DNA from: Ceratodon purpureus
Lineage: Eukaryota > Streptophyta > Bryopsida > Pseudoditrichales > Ditrichaceae
Assembly (NCBI GenBank): GCA_014871385.1
Contig: CM026425.1
Coordinates: 10,391,105-10,455,104 of the forward strand
Length of the DNA stretch: 64,000 bases
Direction: 5' to 3'
Shown: positions 21,601 to 34,518 of the stretch, in pieces
How the letters are laid out: each line of letters opens with the position of its first letter
How positions within the stretch are numbered: the first letter of the stretch is position 1
Notes under the pieces: generated by a model
What the model saw: only the letters and a program-made list of their open reading frames with translations
What the model was told of the DNA's origin: nothing
The model's database searches: none
Program-made: the position numbers and the translations under genes

Positions 21601-22920
21601 ATGTTTTATGAGTAGATAAGTATGCCGGCCTGTTCCCATGACCCCTCCATTCCCAAGCCCTAAAACAGATTGTGAAGTGGTGACCCTCTATTCCATAACC
21701 GGGCTTGATGTCATGAAGACGGAATAGTGAGATGGAGGGATGAGAATTCATGTGAAGAGGACGGTTTTAGGTAAGTGATTGGATGAAACTGTGGAGCAGT
21801 CTTTTAGTTTTATGATAGGAGTTGGGCGGCATTGAGGTGAAATTAGGCTAGTCATTAAATGTCATGAGATTATGTTTTCAGAGCCTAAGTAGTGGATTTG
21901 TCCATAATTTAGTGTAATTATAGGTGTGGCACAAAGTATCTTAGGGAATGTAAATGGTTGCATAAGGACAACCGTCATCACGGAATTAGATTAATTCTCC
22001 TTTCAATCTCCTATGTATATTGTCACAGTGCAATGCAAAGTAGACACTCATTGTGTGATTGATTTTGAGTTGTGTCTGTGAAGAAAATTGTGTGTGAAGT
22101 GCATGTGCTGGAGTGGTGAATTGAGCTTAGTGAAGTAAATTTGCATGTATAGTTGGAAGAGAGGAGGGTTTGAACAAATGAGAGAAGCTGATTTGGAAGC
22201 ACATGGCTGGTCAAGGAGGGTCGTCGGGGTAGATGTGCGGGGTGAGGCTGGCGGTGGAGCCTCATCGACAAGATGGTGCCCACAGAAATGCTTCCAGCAA
22301 CAGGGGAGGGACTGATTTGCACCGGCGAGGACAAGCGGGTTTCTTCACGTGTGCGACACTGGACATTCTAGCAGCAGCTGCGGCCTACAAAGCCCATGGA
22401 CAGCCGATGCCAGGAAGTGATATCGAGTAAGAGCGACCACTGAGGGCGGGGGGCGCAGCTGCAGCAAGCCGGCCGCAAACCACATCCATGTGTGCCAGAT
22501 AAGGAGCGAGGGAGGCTTCTTAGGAGCCCAACGGATTGAGTACCATGCATGGGGATGAGCTGGTGCAAGGTGTTGGCATAGGAGGGCCTCTGCTCTGGAG
22601 CCAAAGGAATCGGTTGCAGACTAGCTGTTCGCAGCATGATTGAAGTGGAAGTGGACAGCTACAGGCTGAGTGTTTAGAGCTCCAGCAAGCCTCAGCTCCA
22701 GTGTACATGGGAAGTGGTCGGGGGCGTCGATCAACCTTGGAGGATGGAGCAGCGGCGGGGGTAGCAGGAAGCTCGCCTCTCACTGCAGCAACAGGGAGCG
22801 CGTACGCCAAATTTGGAGCAGGAGGTCGATCAAGAACAATGCACGACGTTGATGGTAGTGCCATGCATAGCATAGCTGCACAAGCGGGGAGCCCTCCGTT
22901 AGTCACGAACAATCTAGGAA
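18670..22920. other. AT-rich intergenic sequence, no supported gene
   Basis: No frame with domain-like content. Bases 18670-22000 are low-complexity A/T sequence. From about 22200 the composition becomes GC-richer and probably belongs to the decayed pogo-like element that follows, but its left end could not be defined. Confidence 0.5.
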
Positions 22921-24960
22921 GAGGTTGAAAACTGGACAATGGACAGATGCAACAATGAAGGCAGCCATTTCAGCAGCAGAGACTGGTGTAAATATAAAAA
23001 CTACAGCAAGGTATTTTGACATACTTCCTACATCATTATAAAAAGGGACCTCCTACGATATTGAGTGAGGAGGAAGAGAGAGCATTGAAGGCTTACATGA
23101 TTAAGATGCAAGAGATTGGACATCCCCTCTCAATGCAGCAATTGCGTTTGAAGGTAGCAACAATTGTGCAAGAGAGAGTGACTCTTTTTAAGGATGGCAT
23201 TCCTGGAGATAGCTGGATCAATTGGTTCAAAAGACGACATCCAGATCTCACAATTTGAAATTCGCAAGGGTTAGAATTTGCACATGCAAAAGGATTATGT
23301 CCAGAGAATGTGGCTTCATTTTACAAGAATCTACAGGACCTCTATAGCACACATGGATATACACAAGATCGGATTTGAAACTGTGACGAAAGTGGAGCAC
23401 AAGGAAGGAGAAATGGTGGTGGTTTAGTGTGGGCAAAGAGGGGCTGCAAAATAATGCACTCCCTAATTCCTAACAACCATGAGTGGCTGACAGCTCTATC
23501 CTGCATCAGTGCAAGTAGAGACTACATTCTACCTGGGGTTCTATATTTTTAGAGGGAAGAGAATGAAGGAGAACTATATTGTGCATTTTGAAGATAAAGC
23601 AAGCATGGCAATGCAACCAAAAGGGTGGATGAACGCTTTTCTTTTCTCAAAATGACTATCACATTCATAAAAGCATTAGAAAGCAAGGATAGGGTCTTGA
23701 GCACCTACAAATCGGCACTTGCTTATTGTGGATGGACATAACTCTCATGTCACTCTCCAAGTTGTGCACAAAGCCATGCAAGTGGGACTAGATATTGTGA
23801 CCCTGCCATCACATACAAGCCATGCCTTGCAGCCTTTAGATGTTAGTGTGTTTGGGGGATTCAAAAAAGCATTCAGAAGATACAAGGATGCATGGACATT
23901 AAGAAAAAAGGGGCGAGGAGCTACCAAGCACGTGCTGGCCTAGTGGATGTCTCTAGCACTACAGAAGGCACTGTTGCCTTCCAATTACATCCAGGTCGGA
24001 TTTCGGGCCACTGGCATCTAGCCCTTCAACTATAGTGCTGTCAAAAGGCACATGGCTCCAAGTGAACAGTTCAGCTGCAGCCAAGAAGTTGATATAAGAG
24101 ACCATGAGGAAGAAGATGGAGATCCGGACTTTACAGAGGACGATGACGACGTAGAGCAGGACCTAACATTGGAAGCTTTGCAAGGTGAGCGGATTCTTGG
24201 CTCGTAGCCACAGCGTTGACATTTTTTTGTAGGCGCCTTTGAGCGAGTCGCCGAAGGCAACCAGTCTGGCACTGAGCCCCGACGACATCCAGATCAGGTT
24301 CTCTCCGACATTGAACCAGCCGAAGCTGATCCGATGTCCTTGCTGCCTAAGTGAGGCACTCGATCTCAACCGCTCCATGGTCCTCATGATCGTGCACCTG
24401 CGGCAGACTTTGGGCACGGCCTTGCAATGGCCGCTGTCGATCTTGCGAGCCCACCCCCACCTCTGTCCTCGCCTCCCACTGCTCCTGCACTAGAACGCTT
24501 CTTGCAGCTGCCGAAATTTCTTGAACAGCAACGACGGCGACGAAGCCAGGATGAACCATTAGTGGACTATAGCAAGAGCATTTTAGTGACAAGTGAGGAA
24601 TACTTGCAAGCTATGGAGTTGAAGGCAGAACAGAAAGAGCAAGCTTAGAAAGAGGCTGAACATTGAAAGCTTAAAGGAGAGAGGAAGAGAGAACCAAGGG
24701 TTATTGGAAAGGAACGGAAGGAAGAGGAGGAAATTCTACAGGCCCGTGACGCTTGTGCAAGAGAGGCCTTTGTACAAAAATGGACCACCAAAGCTATCAC
24801 AGAAGCAGGAGAGCGGTTGCAATGGCTTGTGAAAAATGTGCCTCCTCAAGCAGATGGAGTTGAAGACATACGGTTCTTTGGAATGGTGCCAGGAGTTTGC
24901 AAGGAAAACATGGCTAAGAGATTGCCAAAACACAGAGCTGCAAAACTTTAAACCAGGAGA
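22921..24960 (+). pseudogene. Decayed pogo/Tigger-like (Tc1/mariner superfamily) transposase
   Basis: Frames with transposase features occur in order but are broken by several stops and shifts. Around 22930-23010 is a pogo-type helix-turn-helix (TGQWTDATMKAAISAAETGV). 23040-23258 has a CENP-B/Tc5-like domain (GPPTILSEEEERALKAYM ... GDSWINWFKRRHPD). 23719-23943 carries the DDE-domain block with LLIVDGHNSHVT and SHTSHALQPLDVSVFGGFKKAF. 24500-24960 is a basic, coiled-coil-like C terminus (EQQRRRRSQDEP, EEYLQAMELKAEQK). The protein is certainly not made as a unit. The block at about 24190-24490 looks foreign and may be a nested insertion. Terminal repeats were not identified. Confidence 0.8.
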
Positions 24961-25772
24961 GAAGACTGCACATTCGGCCTTCCTTTCCAACCCACTTGCA
25001 TGGGTGCATCACTGCGATCCACATTTTGCGCTTGGTCTTGAAGACTGCCAAGCCACACGAGGCCGTCAATGGTGATTGCAGAGTCGCTGGTGGAGGGATG
25101 ACTCGTGAATGCACAACTTGGAGCGGAGGCCTTAGGGCCGAAGAGCCTCAGATTCACAGTCGCCGGAGCCTCAGCATGGTTCTTTCTCCATGCAGCGGCG
25201 CCCAACGGCTACCTCTAGCCTGGCATGTTCCGGCATGGGACGTCCAGGCCCATGCATGGACGGATTGAGTACCATCACTAGTTTTTTTTGCGCGGTTTTG
25301 GACATGGTGCGAGACATGGATAGGCTCCCAAGGGCCCAGACCATATGCGGGACAAGTCCTGGTTTTTAGAGCGAGGAGTGGTTATTTTTTGAGTCCCACA
25401 TGCCATGAAAGGGATATTTTCCGGACGGTTATAGGTAGGCTTACTCATTTTCATGAGCGCATGTGCATCGCTAGATGGGCAATACCTGTTTGTGTTTTGA
25501 CAAGGCTAGGTTTGGGGATAGAGAACTATATAGGTAACTCTGGTATAAATAATACCAGCGTGAATAAACCGCCCTTTAATCCGTAAGAATGTTGTTTGTA
25601 GGCCGTGTGGCCTATTCAAACTCTTCTGAGATTTAATGCCCCCTTTTGATAAGGAACTACTACTGTGAACTTTGAAATTCCACTATAAATACACACTTAA
25701 TCCGAATTACATTTTTTTTAATAGAAAAAGCTCTCTTTTTATTTCCTATCAACTCCACAGTTTTCTGATTTG
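24961..25772. other. Right part of the decayed element and spacer
   Basis: No gene seen. GGATTGAGTACCAT occurs at about 22538 and again at about 25263, bracketing the pogo-like remnant. This direct repeat may mark the element's original limits, but it could be chance. Confidence 0.3.
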
Positions 25773-25775
25773 TAA

Positions 25776-26183
25776 GAGCGTCTCCACCGGAGAGTCTGGG
25801 AGGCCAGAAAAACGGCAACCTGCTACTGAAGTGGGAAAGTGGAATCGCACCGGAGACTCTGCAACGGCAGCGTAGTAGTCGGGCTCTCGCAAGGAGGCCC
25901 AGGGCATGGCCAAATCTCACAATGTACGGAGCTCTCTACACCACTCTTGAGAGCTGGTCAAAGCAAATCTTCTTGGTTTTTGCACCTTTTCAGGAAGGAT
26001 GGTGGGAAGTGGGAGAGCTTCGTAGCAGGCTGCACCTCTCACGTCGCAGGCTCACCTCTCACGTCGAGAGCCACCGGTGGGTGTGGTGCCACTGGGCCGA
26101 ATTTTTAGGCCTCTATCACATTCCCCGAGCTCGCCCAAAGCCTCTACGAGAGCCATTTCCCAAAGTCTCCGTTGGAGATGCTC
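25776..26183. mobile_element. Tourist-like MITE (Harbinger type), 408 bp
   Basis: The ends are inverted repeats: GAGCGTCTCCACCGGAGAGT on the left and, as reverse complement of the right end, GAGCATCTCCAACGGAGACT. Both are flanked by TAA (25773-25775 and 26184-26186), the same 3-bp target as the autonomous element at 13.9 kb. There is no coding capacity. The first bases GAGCATC-CC resemble that element's ends, but the interior is unrelated, so it is probably mobilised by another Harbinger subfamily. Confidence 0.85.
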
Positions 26184-26186
26184 TAA

Positions 26187-29100
26187 CTTATTGACGACCT
26201 GGCTGAACCCCTTAAACGGCCGGATATAGGCCGGCATACCTTAACAAGAAGAGGGTCTGTTTCCAGCGAAGTTGTTTGATGTGCCTGATGAGTGGTAGCT
26301 ACATTTGGGTATCTAAAATCTACAAATAATTCCATAGTGTGACATGTCGAGACAATTTTGTTGAACAACCTAAATACCTTATTCTTTCATGTGATAGCAA
26401 TGATTTGCACCTCAATGAGTCTAGGATACCCAATTGCCCATGACAATTGGTCACCGCTGTTGTACGAAAATGTAGCCGATGAGCGTCTAGCCTGAGCTTG
26501 ATCCCTAAGTTAAGTCCTGAGCCTTGAGCCCCACAGCAACTTATCTGTAGACCAAAGCCCCAGTGAATGCACATGCTGTTGAACCACATGAAAGGGAGTG
26601 CCAATATTCTGAGCGTGGCAAAATCATTAAATAGAACCTGCACCGAAAGCTCCTCATGGAGAGAAAAAAAAGAGCCAGCGAGAAATTGCTGAGAAGATTC
26701 AGCACAAAGACTCAATGGTAGGTCAAAAGAATAAAAGAATATGAAGTGCATATTCTACCCTAATCTACCATTTTATAAACAGTACTTTCACAGCTCTGTT
26801 ATTGTGCCCAAAAGGTTGAAATATGTTCCTGCCCTGGGCTTTGCCTGATGAGGGTTTGTACTCTATTTTCTCTGCTATGAACTTGTTTCAAAAAAAAAAT
26901 TAAAAATTAAAATATCTGCACCCAGTATTTGGGCACAACTCTTGAGATTTCAATCGGATACGCTTACGGTAACATATCACACCAGACAATGTAGCCTCGC
27001 CATTGTGGGTCCAGTAGCACTCGAAAGAAGCACATGTCCTGGAGGTAATTTGGATGCAGATATGATTCCCATCTGTCCAAAGGTTGCCATCATTTCTTTG
27101 CTGCTTGAATCCTCACCATTTCCAGTGTAAGTTGTATGATATCATACTAGTACTGTTTGCTTGTCTACTAGTATTGTAATGGTATAGTGTATGATGATAC
27201 CTTAAATAAATACCAGTAAGGCTTGCAAGTATGTTAAATCAGTGTTGATGAACTATATTAACATGTAGTCAGTTGGGCTTATTGACTCAACCAAAGAGCT
27301 CACTCCTCTCCAATAAATTCTGTTTCATTTGCGTTTCCAAAAGAAAAGAAAAAAAACAAAACCAAAACCGAAGAGCTCACAGTTCCGTTTACATGATCCT
27401 GGCTCTTTTCAGAACGTGAGCTGTGAGTTGTTTTGGATTAGTAGGCTTGTTGAGTCTAATTAATCACTGCGAATGCTGTATTGTAAAGCTGGTTCATAGA
27501 GAGTGTTGTGCTGATGATCTAGTTCTGGATAACACATTGTTGAAACAGAATATGCCCTGCATGACAGATTCTGATGCGCTACGAATATTGTTCCCTCTCA
27601 CATCAACGATGACCAAGATGTCCCTTCCACGATGGTGATCCACTCGGGACCTGTCTTACAACCTTATCTTAAGACCTGCACGGATCAAGCGTCGTGAAGG
27701 TATCAGTTCATGGCCTGGATGCACCTTCCATTGCAAGGACCTGGACAAATTCGTTTCACTTCAGCCCTTGTAACTTAAGTCTGATTCAAGCGATTGATTG
27801 AAAGCCTGGCATCATCAGCACTTAGCCTTCTGAGCAATGCCAGGGGAGTCGTGATTGAAGCATGGCGTAGCCAATGTGCCTTAATTCGTGACCGATTCAG
27901 AGTACTTCCTTGGTGTCCCTGTAGCGTAGACAGAGTACTTGTGTCAACGTACACAAGGTATGGCAGCTGGGACAGTGGCAGGGAGGTGGCAATCCATACT
28001 TTGACATAATGTACAGTGCACTGGCTTTTAACGGTCCTCTTAAGCTGAGTCCTTGAAGTGTTTCCTGGTTAGTGGGTACTTACTACTCTTTCCAACTTGC
28101 AAGTGTTGGTCCTTCTCTGCGGTGAAGTTGGAATGTAACATGGAGGGATTGCTTTCTCGCCCACTTGATGCTTATCCCTTGAGCCCAGTGTGTTGTGACG
28201 GCCACGTTCTCAGGACAGGTCCCAGAACTAAGTTACATACACATAAATGAGAGCAGCACAACTGTCACAATACTCCTATCTCATCATCTTGTCAGTGCAA
28301 GTTTTGGAAATAATTATTTAAGCTAAGTAAATCACTGTATCGACAACTCATCAATCCCAGATGAGCCACTAACTGCTTGTGCTTAACAGATGCTAGGCTG
28401 GTTTAGCTCTGTCGATGTTGAAGGTCAGTAGCCTCACAAGCACAAGATGGGTAACTCGTTTGTTGGCTGTGACAGAAGCGAGCTCCAGAAGTGGAGAATT
28501 GACATCCGGAGGATTTCATGTGAGCTGCATCCATCACGGTTCCTTTTCATCATGAAATGCCTCTTTTGTAGGTCACATAGCTTGGGGAAAAAACGCAGCA
28601 ATTAATGCATTGGTCCACTCTATTGACGTCGATCGTATTCATTAACAATCAGAGGCCCAATGTACAGGTACAACAACAGGCTTCAGTTCAGTAAAAGTTT
28701 TCAACAGCCAACTGAGTGCTTGCTAAGAAATGGAGTGATTTTCAGTAGGAGATGGCTTTGAGATTTAATTTTCAGTAATCTCCTCTTCACATGATAATAA
28801 TGTTTGGAGCTTGAAAGGAAACAATGGGTCAGACGCAGTTCACATCGTGGAAGATTCTTAATTCCACCCTTCAATCACTGCATCTACTTGAACTGGACGT
28901 GCCGAAGAAGTGGGGTAATCTCTCATTTTCATGTCTGATCTTCAAGCCTTATGTCGCTGCTTCATACGACGTACACAGAATAAGTTAGACATGCTTTGTA
29001 AGACATCATAATTTCGTATGTCACCAAAAAATAATGCCATAGACTATTGGCATGGACCGATGATGCCCCATGATGTCAAGGCCAGGGCGCCTGTGAATGA

Positions 29101-29821
29101 CGAGATTCCAAGCGCACCAGGCCACACAGAAACCTGGCAACATTCAGGGTGCAGCTGGCGATGCTGGCACAGCACTCATCAGAGTCATCACGCTTGCATT
29201 TACAGTACATCCGAGCCCATCATCACAGTAACACAGTTAGTCTTCACTCGCAACGCATTTGTAGACACTCTGCCACACTCATGTCTGTGCATCTTGACTC
29301 TAACGCTGCAACCCAATGCGATGCAATAACCGCGTCATTGTCTGTTTCGTCATAAAACCCTTCCTCTGCTTCTGCAGGTTTCACAGTCTTCGAGGCCCGC
29401 CCCAGCTCACTGCTCCTGCTCCATCATTCGCTGCAGCTTGCATTTCTTCAGCTTGGACCTCTTCCACATGCAGCTACAGCTTCAGTATTAGTACGAAGTG
29501 CTACATCACTTCTTTGGAGAGAATCCGAGAGAGTGGCTCCTTTTGAGCTTCAGGTGGAGGCCTTGTCTTAGTTCAGGCTGAGCCAGCCACTGTTGATTGA
29601 TTGGAGGTTTGGAGCTGGAGATTCGTCTGCCATTACTGAGAAGTTTGCAGCATTGGTGACAAGATTGGTGATCTTGGAGTTGGAGATCATTTGGGGTGGT
29701 ATTGAATCAAGCTCTGAGTTGCAGGTTCTGTCGTTGTCGTAGTGTGAGGGCTTGAGAGGATTTTTAGCAGCGTTGCAGGCTGTTGACATCTGAGCATTGA
29801 TCTTGGGAGAGAGCATCGAGG
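26187..29821. other. Intergenic and upstream region of XTH gene A
   Basis: No supported protein gene. It includes one short retro-insertion (27304-27365, listed separately). The last ~500 bp should hold the promoter and 5' UTR of the XTH gene starting at 29822; a polypyrimidine-CAG near 29365-29381 could be the end of a leader intron. Confidence 0.45.
27304..27365 (+). mobile_element. Ultra-short poly(A)-tailed retro-insertion (35 bp + A-rich tail)
   Basis: TCCTCTCCAATAAATTCTGT... ends in GCGTTTCC and an A-rich tail with G and C interruptions. It is flanked by AACCAAAGAGCTCAC (27289-27303) and AACCGAAGAGCTCAC (27366-27380), a 15-bp target duplication with one mismatch. The layout is that of target-primed reverse transcription with extreme 5' truncation. 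Confidence 0.75.
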
Positions 29822-31423
29822 ATGGGTTTCGTGGGGTTGCAAGCTGGGGTGCAGCTCGCTACTGTCGCTGCTCTGAGTTTGGCTATGGTGGGCATGGTCT
29901 ACTCTGCCACTTTTACTGAGCAGTTTACTGCTTTCTCCCATGATGGTATCCATGTTCAAGTCGCGCCTGATGGCCAGGAGGCCAAGATTGTGCTGGACGA
30001 ATACGCTGGTATGAAATGACTTTGTTTCTCATATGTTGCTCTAACAGGAGTTTGAAGTAAATGCGGGTCATTCATGTGCAAGCAATGCTGGGGCCATGTT
30101 TGAGAGTTCGTCTTCTTTTCTTCTGAGTGCATCCATTGCCAGGGCCTAAGTTAAAGCTTGGTGCTACCGAAATGTGTTGGAAGTCTATCTTGTAAGAATG
30201 CATTTCTGGATTTCTTTTCGTTTTACTCAAACTGAATCACCGAGTGGTTTGGCCAGCTTCTGGATTTGGATCCAAGAATCAGTATCTGTTTGGGAACATC
30301 ACAATGATGATCAAGCTTGTGCCGGGTGATTCGGCTGGGACCGTCACTGCGTATTATGTAAGCATCTTTCCTCCGTGAACGACTTCCACTCTTCTCGCTC
30401 TTGGTTGGGCTTGCACTTCTCAGAAAATGATAAAGATCTGTGAGTGTCCTGCGTGGGGCGTCGTTAGAAGCCATTATTGATCAACCTCTTTGTGACATTG
30501 CGAGGATAATGATGTTGTGCCTGACGCGTTTTAGGTTTGTAATATATACAATGCAAGATGTATTGTGCATATGAAGTTTAAGTTTCTGACATGGTTTTCT
30601 TGGACGCTATCAGTTGTCATCGGCCCAACCCAACCACGATGAGCTGGACTTCGAGTTTCTAGGCAACACATCTGGCCAGCCCTACATCCTGCAAACCAAT
30701 GTGTTTGCCAACGGCATCGGCCGCAGGGAGCAACGGATCAACCTCTGGTTCGACCCGACTACAGATTTCCACAACTACGGCGTTCTGTGGAACAGGAATC
30801 AGATCATGTACGTGGTCCATCACCCATTCTGCAATTTCATGTTCCAGTAACTTGGTCGCGTTCACTCAGTTGTTTACTGTCATGACATTGAACCTGTGCC
30901 TCAAACCAAGTGTCTACTGACATCGTTTGTGATCCAAGACAAGGGTTAACCCATATTTTGCAAGATGCCTCCTAACATTTTTTACGAACATGCTGTTGTC
31001 ATTGCGTGGTGCAGTTTCACAGTCGACAACAAGCCAATCCGCGTGTTCAAGAACAATGAGGATCTTGGCATAGCATACCCCAAGAATAAGCCCATGGGAC
31101 TCTACGCCAGCTTGTGGAATGGCGATAGCTGGGCTACACAAGGAGGTATGGTGAAGACCAACTGGACTCACGCGCCATTCATCGTTTCATTCAAGGATTT
31201 CACCACGTTGGATGGGTGCGTGGTGGCTAACAACGACATCTCTCCATGCACCGCAACCACCACTCACTGGTGGGAAGCCTCTGCTTATCAAACCATTGAC
31301 CGCAAGCAGGCCGAGCAAATTCTGTGGGTGAAGAATAATTATGAAGTATACGACTACTGTACAGACAGAAAGAGATTCCCAGTCGCTCCACTCGAATGCG
31401 AGCGAAACATACCCTTGTTGTAA
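29822..31423 (+). CDS. Xyloglucan endotransglucosylase/hydrolase (XTH gene A), 296 aa
   Basis: Four exons: 29822-30008, 30257-30357, 30614-30807, 31015-31423; all introns GT-AG, phases 1, 0, 2, total 891 nt. A signal peptide is visible ([20 protein letters not shown]). The GH16 catalytic motif is [11 protein letters not shown], with nucleophile E106, D108 and acid/base E110, followed by the conserved N-glycosylation site N-T-S. The C-terminal XET_C domain has paired cysteines (GCVV...SPC; YDYC...LEC). The enzyme is secreted and cuts and rejoins xyloglucan chains in the cell wall, or hydrolyses them; which activity dominates cannot be read here. Length is typical of the family. A poly(A) signal follows at 31708. 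Confidence 0.95.
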
Positions 31424-31707
31424 ACTGTTGGCTAACTTAACAGAAGCGTTTCTTCAGAGAACATTCCAGGCTTTATATTTTCCACTGGTTGCTATGGTAC
31501 GCAGTCCGGGAAGGCAACTAGAGTGCAACAGCAATAGGACAGGGAGCAATTATATTGAGTCATTTGATAGGAGTGTGAGGACTCATTCTTTTTTTTGGTG
31601 AGGTATTCTTTGAAGATAGGAGGCCCCCGCGGGCTCAGTGTACAGTAGAGGATCGTTTTAAGCACTTAATTTGACGAGATTGCGGAATGTATCACATAAT
31701 TTATTGC

Positions 31708-31713
31708 AATAAA
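31708..31713 (+). terminator. Poly(A) signal AATAAA for XTH gene A
   Basis: AATAAA lies 285 bp after the stop codon of XTH gene A in a suitably AT-rich context. It is the only canonical signal downstream within 300 bp. Confidence 0.5.
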
Positions 31714-33642
31714 GTCTTCTGTGGTGAAGCCTCACTACGTAGAATTATTGTTTCCATCTCTTTCCTTTGTACAACGATAAGTCCTTATTGGCTGGTGAAG
31801 TGCGTGTAAACAACTTAGACTGGACCTCGGTAAAGAATGCCTGCCTAATAATTTGGAAGAAGAATGGCCAAATGCACATCTATTCGACCTTTGGGTATGG
31901 AAAAAGCTAAGTCTTCGCTCAAAAGATCTGTTAACAAGCAACTCTATAAGATATGATAACGACTGAGAAAAGGTCTTGGGCAGCCTGTCTAGTCTGTAAT
32001 CCAACATCTCATATCCATCCAGCCTTCGATACATGACAATTAAATCCAATATCCCAAGTTAACATTATGATTCCTCATTCGTATTTCCTAGAATGTAAGC
32101 TTTACTTTGATTTCAGTCTCTCTATGTAATTTCACTGCCACATTCTTAGATGACAGAAGCTGAAAATGGTCAAGTTTGACCCTACATCACCGTAAACTGC
32201 CATCAGAGTTTCGAACAAATCTGATATTCTGAAAACCTACGTTATGAAATTAAAGGAGATGTTCTCGATTACACTTCGCAGCCACCCTGAACTGTTTTGA
32301 TATTGAGGATGTCTTGACAGAGTTCACAATTACAGTTACAATACACTACTAGCTTGACCCTGTGGTTTACAATTTATGTTTTCTACACAGCTGACACATG
32401 TACTAGTGACTGCACCTTCTGCATACGTCTAGGTTCCAGAAAAGATTGAGTACAATGAGTCCTTCGCCGATAGGGCAACGCCAGAAACTGCAGCTTCTCA
32501 CCAACGCCGCACTCTGTTTTTATTCCTCCACCATCTTCTCTCGCCCAGTGGACCACAATACTAGGTCTTCACCTTGCTCTGATTTCTTCCGACATACGAG
32601 GTTGCATGCCACGGATACATTCACTATAGAAAAACCATGCTGGAAATACCGTCAACTCGTAGATTATTTTGGTGTCAACTTCATGGGAACTGAATGCTGA
32701 TTGCCTCCTATGTTCATGCACATGAAGTCTCTGTTCTGGTACGAATTGAGACAAATTCTGTTGATCAGGTGCACATCATGTTAGACAATAGTTTGCAAGC
32801 GAGTGAGACGTGCACAAAGCAAGATCTTACAGGGCAGACAGAGCCACAAAATGTCAACGAAACTTTATGTTCCATATTTCCTCACACTCCACAAGACACC
32901 AGTACGATAACAAATGCTTTCTGCCACTATACCTCCTCACTTCTCATAGCTACAACATCAAAAGATAGGTTATTAGCAGACACAACTTCAAACTACAGAG
33001 GAAATCAGAGAAGGGGATAAGACCATGGAATTGAACAGAGTAAATCGAATAACACAACCCTTGCGGGAAGGTGAACTACACACAGAGATGAGTGCTACGG
33101 CCAGCAGTTTCAACATACTATAACAACAATATTTGTACGAAATACAAATATCATGGATCGCCTCATCATCATTACAAGCAATCGCTTCGAAAACCAAAAC
33201 TTGCACAGCCACAAACTTCATCCAAACAAGCAAAAGGAAAACAATAAAAATAGATGCTGATCAACAAACCAGGAAGTACAGCAATGCACTCGCAGTAGCC
33301 ATTCCTCCCCCACGACCACACAAGATCAAATAAAACAGCTCAAGCTCTCACACAAGCCAACTCACAGCTACCCAAATCCTTAAAGAGCAAATTCTGCTCC
33401 CGGGACTTCCTACACTTCCAGAACACAACTTGACCTTGACCTCACTCCCTTCCGAATCGGTGCAGCACTCCTTTACCCTATGCCCTCTCCTACCCAACTT
33501 CAAATCTGAATACTCGAACTTAAACAAACGGCAGCTACTTAACCAGACCACTGATCAACATATTCTTAAAAAACTACCAAAGGCATGCAGGCAACCACAC
33601 TTTCCAAAAGAGTGCATTTGAGGGACTTACATCTTATCGCCA
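31714..33642. other. Spacer between XTH gene A and the convergent SRA gene
   Basis: No supported coding sequence; only short unrelated frames. The part nearest 33643 is presumably the 3' UTR of the SRA gene. A donor-like AAGAT|GTAAGT sits just past that stop on the minus strand. Confidence 0.45.
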
Positions 33643-34518
33643 TCAACGCGTGAAACCATTAAAACGAACAGTCCCGTTCTGTAAAGGAGGTTGGTTGGAG
33701 CGGCGTCTAAGCTCAAACTTGTACACTTTATACCCAGAAGCCCCCATTTCCGTTGTAGCATTGTACACATCATAAAGCCCATCGTAGGAATATATTTTAT
33801 TCCACCCCTTCGTTGTTTCCACGTCGTGCCCCCGGTTCACACGAACAGGAATCCTCAACTGAAAGCTACGAACCAGTGCCTCATTTGCTATACTCCGCGT
33901 TTGATCCTCTTGCTGCCGTTTTTCGCCTCTGTAATCATTCCCTCCCTGTCCAGAGTAATGAAGTACCTCTCCATAATCCCTGTCATCCTCGTAACCACCC
34001 GAAGCCACTACACTTGTGGCAATCTTATCGGCACCATAATCCACATAGACAATCCCAGCTTGCGTCTGCCGATGCAATCCCACCACATACATCTCACTCC
34101 TGTAGTCAAATCTGTCCCCCACTATCACACCTGGTACATCACCACTCTCTTCGAACTTGAACGAAAGCCCTTCATCGTTCATTTGCTTCATCGCCTTCAA
34201 ATCCGGTCTTGCGATATTTTCGCCCCTTGCCTTCAGTCTCTCATAATGCTCCCGAAGTACCTTGTATATCCGCCGCCTTTCAAAGAACTGCTCTCTTGCA
34301 TCCCAGCTGCTGAAACCTGCTGGTAGCACCACACGTAAACGCTCGATCACGACTAAATCCACCTCCGCACTTCCACCCCGTGAAGCTCCCCCCCGAGAGA
34401 TCGAGTTTCTTCGGGGTGCAGGAACGCATCCTGGGGGATAATCTCGCACACCAATTGGACCCAAGTCGTCGTTCTCCATGGCGGAAATCTGTAGTACACT
34501 GAGGACCCCATTATTCAT
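33643..34518 (-). CDS. SRA-YDG domain protein (SUVH-type), no SET or RING domain seen
   Basis: The frame from ATG 34518 to TGA 33643 encodes 291 residues; a second ATG at 34479 (GCCATGG, stronger context) would give 278. Residues ~85-125 are helical and basic, as in SUVH proteins ahead of the SRA fold. The SRA-YDG domain begins VPGVIVGDRFDYRSE, continues GLHRQTQAGIVYVDY, then VASGGYEDD and GEVLHYSGQGG, and ends with the NKIYSYDGLYDVYNATTE block. SRA domains bind methylated or hemimethylated cytosine by base flipping. In SUVH H3K9 methyltransferases pre-SET/SET follow, and in UHRF/ORTHRUS there is RING; here the protein stops 27 residues after the YDG block. It is probably a nuclear methyl-DNA reader. 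Upstream coding exons are possible (next entry). Confidence 0.88.
   Translation of the reverse strand: MNNGVLSVLQISAMENDDLGPIGVRDYPPGCVPAPRRNSISRGGASRGGSAEVDLVVIERLRVVLPAGFSSWDAREQFFERRRIYKVLREHYERLKARGENIARPDLKAMKQMNDEGLSFKFEESGDVPGVIVGDRFDYRSEMYVVGLHRQTQAGIVYVDYGADKIATSVVASGGYEDDRDYGEVLHYSGQGGNDYRGEKRQQEDQTRSIANEALVRSFQLRIPVRVNRGHDVETTKGWNKIYSYDGLYDVYNATTEMGASGYKVYKFELRRRSNQPPLQNGTVRFNGFTR

Noticed and set aside
26320-26751. 143-codon minus frame
   Set aside because: No domain, no splice context and amino-acid composition typical of non-coding DNA.
26800-26910. Possible fifth tail-type retro-insertion (GAACTTGTTTC followed by A10)
   Set aside because: The A tail is present but no flanking duplication could be found.
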